Virus record (IMG/VR): IMGVR_UViG_3300010354_000605
Coordinates: 1 to 24,866 of that record
Strand: one strand, 5' to 3'
Length of the DNA: 24,866 bases
From: a virus
Below, piece by piece: positions 7,895 to 16,111 of the stretch. Positions within the stretch are counted from its first letter, which is position 1; each line of letters starts with the position of its first letter. Position numbers and translations under genes: made by a program. The notes under the pieces were generated by a model that saw only the letters and a program-made list of their open reading frames with translations, was not told where the DNA came from and ran no database searches.

Positions 7895-8626
7895 ATGGAA
7901 CAATTAAAATCGAGAACTTATGTTCTCCTAAGATCAGACGCACCACTTAGCTTGATGATCCCATCAAAGGGCACAGCTAGAAGACCTCTGCTTTATTTTG
8001 ACGGTAAAGCAAACAGACAGCTGAGATATTCAGCAAATCAACCAAGCCCATTTATGGACGAACAGGACGGTAACGTAGTCCTTGAGCCAATTGTATTTGA
8101 GGATGGCATGTTGCACGTACCAGAGAGCAACCCAGTACTACAGCAGTTTCTTTATTATCACCCAGGTAATGGTAAAATTTTTGAAGAACTAGATCCAGAG
8201 AAGGATGCTCAAAATGATCTTATTGATCTAGACATTGAGGTGAACGCACTTATTGCTGCTAAGGCAATGGAGATTTCAATGATGGAGACAGTTGCTAGAA
8301 TTGGCCTTGGTGTTCAAGCAGACAAGAAAACATCTTCAGAACTAAAGAGAGATGTTCTTGTATTTGCTAAAAAGTACCCACTTAGATTTATGGAGATCTT
8401 AAATGATCCTTTGTTGAAGGTTCAGGACATTGTTGCTAGAGCTTTCGAACAACAGATTCTTAAGACTAGAAACAAGGGAAGAGATATTTACTTTAACTTC
8501 CCAGATAACAAGAGCAAGTTTATGACTATCCCATTCGGGGAGCATAGAATCTCAACAGTTTCAAAATACCTACAAACAGATGATGGTATTGAAACCCTAA
8601 AGTTGTTGGAAAGAAATGTTGAGTAG
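7895..8626 (+). CDS. Uncharacterised structural (head/neck) protein
   Basis: A 243-residue protein without a domain I can name. The sequence style is one I associate with proteins encoded after the capsid gene in Bacteroidota phages, but I cannot attach a role. Visible parts: a basic, beta-rich N-terminus with RRPLLYFDG (about 28-36) and LRYSANQPSPFMDEQDGNVV (about 43-62); FEDGMLHVPESNPVLQQFL (about 68-86); an acidic EELDPEKDAQNDLIDLDIE segment; then helices with KKYPLRFMEILNDPLLKVQ (about 149-167) and a C-terminal domain with FNFPDNKSKFMTIPFGEH. There is no signal peptide or membrane segment. It is a single-gene unit: promoter-like element 7 bases upstream, strong terminator 8 bases downstream. 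Candidates are capsid auxiliary or decoration protein, or a neck component. The gene is certain; the function is inferred from position only. Confidence 0.6.
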   Translation: MEQLKSRTYVLLRSDAPLSLMIPSKGTARRPLLYFDGKANRQLRYSANQPSPFMDEQDGNVVLEPIVFEDGMLHVPESNPVLQQFLYYHPGNGKIFEELDPEKDAQNDLIDLDIEVNALIAAKAMEISMMETVARIGLGVQADKKTSSELKRDVLVFAKKYPLRFMEILNDPLLKVQDIVARAFEQQILKTRNKGRDIYFNFPDNKSKFMTIPFGEHRISTVSKYLQTDDGIETLKLLERNVE

Positions 8627-8634
8627 TATAAATT

Positions 8635-8663
8635 AAGAGAGGGTAATACCTCTCTTTTTTTTT
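8635..8663 (+). terminator. Strong intrinsic terminator
   Basis: Eight-pair perfect stem AAGAGAGG / CCTCTCTT with loop GTAATA, followed by an uninterrupted T-run ending at 8663. It is the best terminator in the window and lies 8 bases after the stop at 8626. It divides the head genes from the neck/tail operon. Confidence 0.88.
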
Positions 8664-8665
8664 AC

Positions 8666-8673
8666 TATCTTTG
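8666..8673 (+). promoter_or_regulatory. Bacteroidota-type -7 promoter element (TATCTTTG), start of the neck/tail operon
   Basis: Exact match to TAnnTTTG directly after the T-run of the preceding terminator and 15 bases before the ATG at 8689. Downstream genes run to the window end with no visible terminator, so this is the most plausible promoter for the neck/tail cluster. No TTTG -33 box is present, because the expected place is taken by the terminator stem. A non-host factor or a -33-independent promoter is possible. Confidence 0.5.
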
Positions 8674-8688
8674 TACAAAAAGAATGGG

Positions 8689-9390
8689 ATGATAAATTCA
8701 GTAAGAAATACGGTACTGTCTGTTTTGAACAAGAATAATTACGGGTACATTAGCCCTAATGACTTCAACCTATTTGCCAAGCAAGCACAGCTAGACATCT
8801 TTGAAAATTACTTCTACAGATATAATTACCAGATCTTGAAAGAAAATGCTAGAGAGTCTGGTATTGGGTATGCTGATATTAAGAAGCAATATGAGGAAGT
8901 TATTGACTTATTCTCAAAAATAGTATCACTTACTAAGACGTCTGGAACTTTTACTCTACCTACTGATTATTACACTATTGTTAGAATAATCCATACAAAC
9001 GGTGTAGGAAAGATGGTGGAAGTAGAGAAGGTTTCTATTGCTAGAGCTCAACAGCTTTTGATGTCTAACTTGACTCAGCCAATTGAATTGTTTCCAGCTT
9101 ACGTACAACTTGAAGATAAGTTAACCGTTTATCCTGACACAATTTCAACTGGTGTTTCTTGTTACTACGTTAGGTATCCTAAAGATCCTAAGTGGACATA
9201 CACCCTGGTTTCTGGCGAACCATTATTTAACCAAGGAGCCGTAGATTATCAGGACTTTGAGTTACCACTTACAGATGAACCGACTCTTGTCGCTAAAATT
9301 TTGCAGTTTGCTGGAATGTCAATTAGAGAGATTGAAGCTCTTAACTTTGCAAATCAGCAAGAACAAACAGAAATTGTTATTGAGAAATAA
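8689..9390 (+). CDS. Neck/ring protein (head-tail connector, crAss-like)
   Basis: Probably one of the rings stacked below the portal that seal the DNA channel and join head to tail. The sequence begins with a segment I recognise from crAss-like connector proteins: NKNNYGYISPNDFNLFAKQA (residues 14-33). A beta-rich centre follows with FTLPTDYYTIVRI (about 94-106), then YVRYPKDPKWTYTL (about 160-173). It ends in a helical, acidic tail. Start choice: a TTG six codons upstream (8671) is in frame, but it lies inside the TATCTTTG promoter element, so the ATG at 8689 is preferred, giving 233 residues. Its stop overlaps the next ATG by one base (TAATG), implying coupled translation and perhaps equal stoichiometry. 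Assignment is good at connector level; which ring is unknown. Confidence 0.78.
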   Translation: MINSVRNTVLSVLNKNNYGYISPNDFNLFAKQAQLDIFENYFYRYNYQILKENARESGIGYADIKKQYEEVIDLFSKIVSLTKTSGTFTLPTDYYTIVRIIHTNGVGKMVEVEKVSIARAQQLLMSNLTQPIELFPAYVQLEDKLTVYPDTISTGVSCYYVRYPKDPKWTYTLVSGEPLFNQGAVDYQDFELPLTDEPTLVAKILQFAGMSIREIEALNFANQQEQTEIVIEK

Positions 9391-10367
9391 TGCCACTATA
9401 CAACAAATATCTATCTGATCTTCAGTACTATAGCAACAATGGAAATACACCAGAGGATGCTAACTGGGGATCTTATCAGTACGTGTCTCTAGAAGATATC
9501 GTAAATAACTTCATGTTAATGTATCAGGGAGATCATGAACTGATGAATAACCTGAACAGGTATAAGATTTTGTTTTACACGAAGAGAGCTATTCAAGAAT
9601 TGAACTACGATGCGATGAAGGAAGTGAAAGTCCTTCAGCAGAAAGTTGGTCCAAACTTGAAGTTTGTTTTGCCTTCTGACTACGTGAACTGGGTTAAGAT
9701 CTCTCTCTACAAGGATGGTTTAATTCTTCCATTGACTGAAAACATTCAGATAAACTCAGCAGTTGAATACGTTCAGGATAACAATTATAAGGTTGTTGTA
9801 GACCAGAACGGTGTGGTTATTGAAGCTCAAAACTCAACATTAGATTTTGATAGATTAAACAACATTCAGAAGAGTATTTACTTGAATCCATCTAGCCCAT
9901 ACCACAATATGTGGGGATGGGAGTATGGAGGAAACTGGTACTTTGATTATGCTGTTGGCAGTAGATACGGTCTAAATACAGAGACAGCTAATCAGAATCC
10001 TACCTTTAAGATAGATAAAAAGGCTGGAGTTATTAACTTTAGTAATGACATGGCCAATGAGTCATGCATACTAGAATACATTTCAGACGGAATGGAGTAT
10101 ACATCTGTAGCAACTCCTCCTCCTGGCAAGCCAGTTGCTGTTAGGGATGACTCTGCTATTAGCGTAAACAAAATGTTTGAGAACTACATCTACTCATTCA
10201 TTAAGTATTCAATACTGAGCAATAAGTTGGGAGTTCAAGAATATATTGTTGCTAGAGCTAGAAAAGAAATGACAGCTCTATTAAGAAATGCGAAAATAAG
10301 AATTAGCAATATTCACCCAGGAAGACTACTCATGAATATGAGAGGTCAAAACAAGATGATTAAGTAG
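9390..10367 (+). CDS. Tail tubular / ring protein (P22 gp4-like)
   Basis: A 325-residue neck protein, translationally coupled to the gene before and ending 2 bases before the muzzle gene. Residues about 62-75 read FYTKRAIQELNYDA, close to the 'RRGIQEL' helix I know from P22 gp4/tail-tubular-like adaptors. Next come KFVLPSDYVNWVKISLYKDG (about 89-108) and a beta-rich part that includes WGWEYGGNWYFDYAVGSRYG (about 175-194). The C-terminus (about 260-325) is helical and basic (FENYIYSFIKYSILSNK). A repeated LPSDYVNW/LPTDYYTI strand is shared with the preceding protein, consistent with related ring subunits. In this family the protein binds the portal base and forms the platform for the tail. Call by recognition plus the portal/ring/muzzle order. 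Confidence 0.8.
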   Translation: MPLYNKYLSDLQYYSNNGNTPEDANWGSYQYVSLEDIVNNFMLMYQGDHELMNNLNRYKILFYTKRAIQELNYDAMKEVKVLQQKVGPNLKFVLPSDYVNWVKISLYKDGLILPLTENIQINSAVEYVQDNNYKVVVDQNGVVIEAQNSTLDFDRLNNIQKSIYLNPSSPYHNMWGWEYGGNWYFDYAVGSRYGLNTETANQNPTFKIDKKAGVINFSNDMANESCILEYISDGMEYTSVATPPPGKPVAVRDDSAISVNKMFENYIYSFIKYSILSNKLGVQEYIVARARKEMTALLRNAKIRISNIHPGRLLMNMRGQNKMIK

Positions 10368-10369
10368 GT

Positions 10370-13300
10370 ATGGATTTAGTTAAAACCTTTGTAAAGGGGA
10401 GGATGAATAAAAGCCTTGATGAGAGGCTTATACCTGATGGCGAATATATTGACGCCATGAATGTTCGTGTTGGCTCTACTGAGTTGACTGACGTTGGTTC
10501 TTTAGAAAACACGAAGGGTAACGTAAAGATTTCCAACATACTTTATAACGATGAACCTCTAGATCCTACTGCAACTTGCATTGGTGCATTTCAAGATGGT
10601 GTACATGACACTATTTATTGGTTTATACACTCTCCAGCAGATGGTGTTGACATGATCGTGTCAATGAATGTCAATAGTGGGTTTACTGTATACCATGTAG
10701 TTAGTACATCTATTTTAAATTTTAGCAGACAGCATCTGATCAATGGTGTAAATAAAGTAGAGGATTTACTTTTCTTTACGGATGGATATAATCCTCCACG
10801 TAAGATAAATGTAAAGAGATCATACCCTACAGAGCCTGATCTTAAAGAATCAGACATCTCTGTAATCGTAGCTCCACCTCATAAAGCTCCATCAATAGAG
10901 CTTATTAATATTAATAAAAATGACGCAAATTATATTGAAGATAAGTTTTTGTCTTTTGCTTACAGATATAAGTATTTAGACGGTGAATATAGCGCTGTAT
11001 CTCAATTTAGCGAAATAGCTTTTGAGCCACGTTTTTTCAATCTTGACTTTAGTACTTTCCAGAATAGCGGAATGAAAAATTCATTTAACGCTGTTAATGT
11101 TACATTTAATACAGGAGGAGATTCTGTAATTGGAATTGATCTTTTATTTAAAAACTCTGTATCTAACGTAATAAATGTTATAGAGAAGTATGATAAAAGA
11201 CTTCTTGAACTTCCAAATGATTCAGATCATACCATACAGTTTAGTTCTAAAAAAATACTTACAACACTTCCAGAATCTGAGGTAGTAAGACTTTTTGACA
11301 ATGTTCCTTTGGTTGCAAAATCACAGACAATTATGTCTAACAGATTGTTTTATGGAAACTATAAGGATGGATATGATCTAATAGATTCTGATGGCAATAA
11401 AATTGATATATCATTTAACGCATCATTAGTTACTGAAGAACTTGGATATGAGGAACTTGTAGCAACAAGGAGTTCTTCAGAGTATAATATTATTCCTCCA
11501 GATCCTGAAACCTACAGCAATACACTTGTAACAGTAGATTTAAGTGGTTTGTCTTTAAAAGAAAGCGCAGCATTACAAATAAATTTAACGCTGAACGGAA
11601 GTTTAGATTCAAATATTATACAGTCTTTTTACTTTCAACTACAAAAAGATTATTCATCTGTATATGAGTTAGTTACAAGTGAAGAATTTAAAAAAGCAAT
11701 TGGTTCAGAAACATTTCATGCTACCGTTGGAGATTGTGGTACCGAAGATGAAGGAACATCTTTGACTGATAAAATATCGTGTCAGGCTACTCCACCTTCT
11801 GGATTTAGTAGTTATGGATATGGTATAGATAGTTTAGGAGAAGGTATTAAAATTACAGCAACCCCAGGATCTTCATCATTCTCTTTGCAGATGATTGTAA
11901 TGGTTTATGAGGATGATGCTAATCCATCTGTATTTGATTACGAATATTTTTCAGTTCAGTTTGTTACAGCTGAATATATAAGACAATCAGACGCAAGCAG
12001 TTTACACAGTAACAGAGATTTCTCTCTAGGTATAATTTACATGGATGAGTTTAATAGATCTACAACTGTATTAACTTCTCAGAATAACTCAATTCACGTA
12101 CCAGCATCAAATTCAATAACAAAAAATTCTATAAAGGTTGACATATTATCTGATCCGCCTTTTTGGGCAAAAAAATATAAGTTTGCCTTATTGCCTTCTG
12201 GTTTGGATTATGAAACTATTTATAGCACTTTGTACTTTCTAAACACTGATGATGGATCTATATACCTTAATCTAGAGGGAAACAATCAAAATAAAGCTAA
12301 GATAGGCGATAAATTAATTGTTAAAAGAGATAGCGAGGGCCCAGTACTTGATTTAATTAAATGTGACGTTTTAGATATTGTTGCTCAACCTCTTAACTTT
12401 ATAGAGGGTGGCCAAGAAGAACCAGCTGGTCTTTATATGAAAGTAAATCCTGTAGGATTTTCTATAGATACAGCTGAACCAAGTGTTTGGGGAGGTAAAA
12501 CATTTTCAAGCAATATACTTGCTCCAGATGATCCAGTATATCCATTCTTATCTATACCTGTTTGTTATAAGACAGATACAAATGAATTTGTTCCATTTGA
12601 AGTTACAGAAGGAAGTATAGTAGAGTTTGACTTTGTTCTAAATAGACCAGATGCTAATGAAGATACTGGTCAAAGAAAATATACTTACAATAAGAAATTT
12701 GTTTCGGCATCTAATTATAATAGTATATACGAATTTGTATTAGGTCAAAATATAAGATTTGATACTGGAGAAAGTTTTGAAACTGGAGATGAAACACCTA
12801 ATGAAAATATTTTTATTGAGGCTTTAGGGACTACATATCCTAGTGCAACAGGAGGAGTAAATAAATATCAGTTTTTTCAAAAGCCTTTAGCCGCAGGAGA
12901 AACAGGATCTAATTTGCATTTTTCTATAAGATCTGGTACCCCATCACAAGGTAATTTGTTTTTTAAAGCAAAGTCTACTATAACAGGATCTGTTAGAGTT
13001 GTAAAGCAGAACGCATATATTGTATTTGAAACTGAACCAACTGAGCCAGCACCTGCAATATATTACGAAGGAAGCGAAACATTTGATATAGTTGATGGAG
13101 AGCATGATCAGACAAGCATAATTCTAAATTTCTCTGACTGTTTTACATTTGCAAATGGAGTAGAGAGTTACAAGATTGAAGACTCTTTAGCTGCTCCTTA
13201 CTTTAGACTTGGAGAAAGAGTTTCTTCTGTATCGGGACAAGATTTCCAACTTGCTGATAGATTTTCATCTATTACATATAGCGGTATATTTAACCCAGAG

Positions 13301-14617
13301 AATAACGTAAACAAGCTGAACGAATTCAACCTTGGTCTAGCAAACTTCAAGGATCTTGAGAGAAGATTTGGATCTATTCAAAAGATGTCTGGAAGACAGA
13401 CAGATATTCTTGTTTTACAAGAAGACAAGATATCTTATGTGCTTGCAGGTAAGAACGTACTATCAGACGCTGCCGCAGGAAATGGAGCTATTGCTGCTAT
13501 TCCAGAAGTTCTAGGCAATCAAATTGCTAGGATTGAGGATTATGGTATAAGCTTAAACCCAGAGAGTTATATTGAGTGGGGATTTGATAAGTACTTTACA
13601 GATCAAAAAAGAGGGTCTGTAATACACTTATCTGGAGCAGGTACAGGTGAAGACCTATCTGTAATTTCTAATGAAGGAATGAGATCTTGGTTTAGAGATC
13701 TATTTATCAACGATGGAAATACTCAGAAGTTGGGTGGATTTGATCCATACATGGGTGAATACGTTCTTAGCTCAAACAGTGTAGAAGTTATTCAAGATCA
13801 AGTAGGGATAGGATGTGGAACAGAAATACAAATAAACTCTGGCGTGAACGGTCTATCAAACACTATTGTTAATCTAGGGGAATACACAGGAGAATCTACT
13901 GTCACATTGGTAGTTGACCAAATAACTAGCGGTCAAACAATTAATGTATCATTTGTATATAACGGTGTAACATATAGTACTGGCAACACTAGCGTTTCAG
14001 ATACGTTTTCATTTAACAAGGGTAGCAAAGACACTGGCGTGCTTAGCGTGTCTCAATCTGGTGGTGTTGCATCTTACAGAATAATTGTTGGGTGTCCTAA
14101 CGTAACCGATATTACAGTAATCAGCGTTACGGTAAATGATAAATCTTTTGAAGGAAAGACAATAACAGATGAATACTCTGTTGGCACATCTACATCTGGA
14201 AAGATTGTTAGCATGCTTGGAGGTACAACTACGCCAATTGTTTCTAATTACTCTAGTGTAACTGGTCCAGAAGGATTTGGAGCTATACCTAAAGGTGGAA
14301 ATACTGTGGTTATCAGATCTGTGAAAGGCACTTCTGGAACAATGCAGTTTAATCCTGCTACCCATAAGTTGAGGTATTTAATCTCAAACACCTTGTATAC
14401 AAGCACAAACGTGCTATCTTTACTGAACGCTTCAACGGTAGCTACACCAGTGCTAAACCCTTCAACAGGGGTTTATACTGCAAGCCTTACTTACAATAGC
14501 GGATCAGATTACCTTTACATTATACACGATTACAGAAATATTTACAGCACAGACTTGTGTTACAGCAATGTTTCAGCAGAAGATGCTTGCTGTGAATGTG
14601 TGAGTGAACCTTCATAA
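10370..14617 (+). CDS. Stabilization / muzzle protein (P22 gp10-like)
   Basis: Large distal neck protein, 1415 residues, thought to close the tail tube and hold cargo in crAss-like virions. The N-terminus has the family signature: KGRMNKSLDERLIPDGEYID (residues 9-28), AMNVRVG, then SLENTKGN. A central variable part (about 230-970) is AT-rich. Residues about 988-1090 hold the second conserved block: NFKDLERRFGSIQKMSGRQT, then DILVLQEDKISYVLAGKN, YGISLNPESYIEWG and KYFTDQKRGSVIHLSG. Residues about 1148-1245 look like a beta-sandwich ending in IIVGCPN. The tail is cysteine-rich (DACCECVS). Codon use shifts sharply near 13290, hinting at a mosaic centre. It is spaced 2-3 bases from both neighbours. 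Family assignment is confident; details of role follow from relatives. Confidence 0.88.
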   Translation: MDLVKTFVKGRMNKSLDERLIPDGEYIDAMNVRVGSTELTDVGSLENTKGNVKISNILYNDEPLDPTATCIGAFQDGVHDTIYWFIHSPADGVDMIVSMNVNSGFTVYHVVSTSILNFSRQHLINGVNKVEDLLFFTDGYNPPRKINVKRSYPTEPDLKESDISVIVAPPHKAPSIELININKNDANYIEDKFLSFAYRYKYLDGEYSAVSQFSEIAFEPRFFNLDFSTFQNSGMKNSFNAVNVTFNTGGDSVIGIDLLFKNSVSNVINVIEKYDKRLLELPNDSDHTIQFSSKKILTTLPESEVVRLFDNVPLVAKSQTIMSNRLFYGNYKDGYDLIDSDGNKIDISFNASLVTEELGYEELVATRSSSEYNIIPPDPETYSNTLVTVDLSGLSLKESAALQINLTLNGSLDSNIIQSFYFQLQKDYSSVYELVTSEEFKKAIGSETFHATVGDCGTEDEGTSLTDKISCQATPPSGFSSYGYGIDSLGEGIKITATPGSSSFSLQMIVMVYEDDANPSVFDYEYFSVQFVTAEYIRQSDASSLHSNRDFSLGIIYMDEFNRSTTVLTSQNNSIHVPASNSITKNSIKVDILSDPPFWAKKYKFALLPSGLDYETIYSTLYFLNTDDGSIYLNLEGNNQNKAKIGDKLIVKRDSEGPVLDLIKCDVLDIVAQPLNFIEGGQEEPAGLYMKVNPVGFSIDTAEPSVWGGKTFSSNILAPDDPVYPFLSIPVCYKTDTNEFVPFEVTEGSIVEFDFVLNRPDANEDTGQRKYTYNKKFVSASNYNSIYEFVLGQNIRFDTGESFETGDETPNENIFIEALGTTYPSATGGVNKYQFFQKPLAAGETGSNLHFSIRSGTPSQGNLFFKAKSTITGSVRVVKQNAYIVFETEPTEPAPAIYYEGSETFDIVDGEHDQTSIILNFSDCFTFANGVESYKIEDSLAAPYFRLGERVSSVSGQDFQLADRFSSITYSGIFNPENNVNKLNEFNLGLANFKDLERRFGSIQKMSGRQTDILVLQEDKISYVLAGKNVLSDAAAGNGAIAAIPEVLGNQIARIEDYGISLNPESYIEWGFDKYFTDQKRGSVIHLSGAGTGEDLSVISNEGMRSWFRDLFINDGNTQKLGGFDPYMGEYVLSSNSVEVIQDQVGIGCGTEIQINSGVNGLSNTIVNLGEYTGESTVTLVVDQITSGQTINVSFVYNGVTYSTGNTSVSDTFSFNKGSKDTGVLSVSQSGGVASYRIIVGCPNVTDITVISVTVNDKSFEGKTITDEYSVGTSTSGKIVSMLGGTTTPIVSNYSSVTGPEGFGAIPKGGNTVVIRSVKGTSGTMQFNPATHKLRYLISNTLYTSTNVLSLLNASTVATPVLNPSTGVYTASLTYNSGSDYLYIIHDYRNIYSTDLCYSNVSAEDACCECVSEPS

Positions 14618-14620
14618 AAT

Positions 14621-15340
14621 ATGGCAACATACTACATAGATACAAATGATTTTGCAACGGCAACTAGTATATGGACAAACTCAAATTTGACCGTTAAGGC
14701 TGCCAACGGATTCTATCAAAAAGATGGTGTCTACAGACAAATGTCTGGAGGAGAGTTGTTGCCTGTTGCTAATTGTCCAGAATGTTTTTTTTCATTTGGA
14801 TCAAGTCTAGTTCAATCTACTTCATCATCAGCTTGTTCTTCAACAATTACACAGACATATTATTTCGATAATGTTGATGGTGGTGTTGGAGAAACAGAGC
14901 CAGAGATCGGAGACCTAGTTTTTAGTGATTCTGAAGGAACAACACCTTTAGCTGCTGGATTCTATAAAGTTGTTTCAGGTAATTACATACAAGTAAATTC
15001 GTCTGGAGTGGTTATAGCGAAAGCAATGTGCCCATCTGACCAAAGTCAGTTTATTATTTACTTTGACTCAACTACATCTCCTAATACCTATGGATGGGGT
15101 AGTTCATCTGCTGCTTGTGCAGGTACTGGGACACCAATTACAGTGTACATTACTGGATCTGCATCTTCTTTATTTAATGCGGTAGTAACATTGGGTAAAG
15201 TACTATACACAAACGTAGGGCGTACTACGCCATTGAATGGTAACAATACACACTATAAGACTGTGTCAGCTCCTGCTTCAGGAGAGACATTACTAATTGA
15301 TGGAGTTGGAGTAACTTCAAATTGGGGAGGACCTTGTTAA
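14621..15340 (+). CDS. Repeat-built small structural protein, probably tail tip or fibre component
   Basis: A 239-residue, Ser/Thr/Gly-rich, low-lysine, beta-type protein. Three copies of one pattern are visible: 'x-Y-x-D/N ... T-x-P-L/N ... Y ... G-x-x ... C'. They lie at about residues 3-53 (ending VANCP), 97-138 (ending AKAMCP) and 192-239 (ending WGGPC, the last residue). The second and third copies are each preceded by an Ala-Cys plus Thr-rich strand (SSSACSSTITQTYYFD near 68-83; SSAACAGTGTPITVYI near 162-177), giving tandem units of roughly 70-75 residues. Nine cysteines cluster at unit edges. No enzyme motif, signal peptide or membrane segment is seen. It sits 3 bases after the muzzle gene and 3 before the next, so it is part of the tail operon. 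Exposed fibre or adhesin-like function is inferred; the family is unnamed to me. Confidence 0.6.
   Translation: MATYYIDTNDFATATSIWTNSNLTVKAANGFYQKDGVYRQMSGGELLPVANCPECFFSFGSSLVQSTSSSACSSTITQTYYFDNVDGGVGETEPEIGDLVFSDSEGTTPLAAGFYKVVSGNYIQVNSSGVVIAKAMCPSDQSQFIIYFDSTTSPNTYGWGSSSAACAGTGTPITVYITGSASSLFNAVVTLGKVLYTNVGRTTPLNGNNTHYKTVSAPASGETLLIDGVGVTSNWGGPC
14830..15340 (+). repeat. Tandem protein-level repeat units with paired cysteines
   Basis: Two divergent units occur within the gene at 14621-15340. The first is about 14828-15034 (ACSST... GTTPLAAGFYKV... AMCP) and the second about 15110-15337 (ACAGT... RTTPLNGNNTHYKTV... GPC). The DNA copies are diverged, so the duplication is old. A shorter related copy opens the protein. 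Confidence 0.5.
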
Positions 15341-15343
15341 ACT

Positions 15344-16102
15344 ATGGCAAACTACACACTAACATATAGCCCAGGAGTTGAAGGATGGCCTTCATTCTAT
15401 TCATATCATCCAGATTTCATGATAGGTATGAATCAATTCTTCTATACATTTAAGGGAGGAAACCTATATAGGCACAATGCTAATGAGAATAGAAACACTT
15501 TCTATGGCACCTTTACTCCATCAATGGTTAGAGGCATTATAAATCAATCTCCTATAGAGAAGAAAGTTTTCAAGACAATAGCTCTTGAGTCAAACGCTGC
15601 TTGGGCTGCGACACTAATTACTGACCTTGAGTCTGGATTTATTAATAAGTCTTATTTCGAGAATAAGGAAGCTACTTTCTTCTCATTTATTAGAGGAGTA
15701 GATAGTGCAACTCCAAACTTAAGCCTAAGATCTACTCAAGGTATTGGGTCTTCTACATCGGTTAATGCTTCAACTCCAGCATCTACTGTGGTTAACTTTT
15801 CTTTTGCAATTGACTCAATGATTAGTGTTGGTGACTTAGTTTACGAGTCTAATACTGGATTAAATCAAGTATTTTTTTGTGGACCAGTTATCTCAAGAAC
15901 AAGTAATGCAATAACAATAAATTGCTCTGGATCAGGTAAAACTATACCAACTTCAGGAAGATATTTAATATACGTTAAGAATCAAATTGCCGAATCACAC
16001 GGATTAAGAGGTGATTTTCTAGATTATACTGTAACAAATGATGATACATTTGCTGTTGAATTATTTGCTATTCGTTCAGATGTATTCAAATCCTTTCCGT
16101 AA
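15344..16102 (+). CDS. Conserved virion structural protein, probable tail component
   Basis: A 252-residue protein. The N-terminal half carries a pattern I recognise from Bacteroidota and other phage structural proteins: EGWPSFYSYHPDFMIGMNQF (residues 13-32), FYTFKGGNLYRHN (about 33-45), then FYGTFTPSMVRGIIN (about 54-68). A serine/threonine-rich beta region follows (about 125-215). It ends with GLRGDFLDYTVTNDDTFAVE (about 221-240) and a short tail (SDVFKSFP). No catalytic motif or membrane segment is visible. Its place between the repeat protein and the GNAT gene, after the muzzle, suggests a tail hub, tail tip or fibre-attachment part. Spacing of 3 bases upstream and 9 downstream keeps it in the tail operon. 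Structural nature is fairly sure, exact role unknown. Confidence 0.65.
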   Translation: MANYTLTYSPGVEGWPSFYSYHPDFMIGMNQFFYTFKGGNLYRHNANENRNTFYGTFTPSMVRGIINQSPIEKKVFKTIALESNAAWAATLITDLESGFINKSYFENKEATFFSFIRGVDSATPNLSLRSTQGIGSSTSVNASTPASTVVNFSFAIDSMISVGDLVYESNTGLNQVFFCGPVISRTSNAITINCSGSGKTIPTSGRYLIYVKNQIAESHGLRGDFLDYTVTNDDTFAVELFAIRSDVFKSFP

Positions 16103-16107
16103 ATTTG
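16100..16107 (+). promoter_or_regulatory. Promoter-like element overlapping a stop codon (TAAATTTG)
   Basis: Exact TAnnTTTG match 4 bases before the ATG at 16112. Its TAA is also the stop codon of the preceding gene, so chance is a real possibility. If functional, it would yield a leaderless mRNA for the GNAT-like gene. Confidence 0.25.
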
Positions 16108-16111
16108 CATT

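Noticed and set aside
8671-8688. In-frame TTG start adding six codons to the ring protein.
   Set aside because: It lies inside the TATCTTTG promoter element right after a terminator; the ATG at 8689 is the better start.
14009-14365. A 118-codon open frame on the minus strand inside the muzzle gene.
   Set aside because: Its composition (Ser/Arg/Cys-rich, no domain) is what the complement of a beta-rich coding frame gives; the + strand frame carries clear family sequence.
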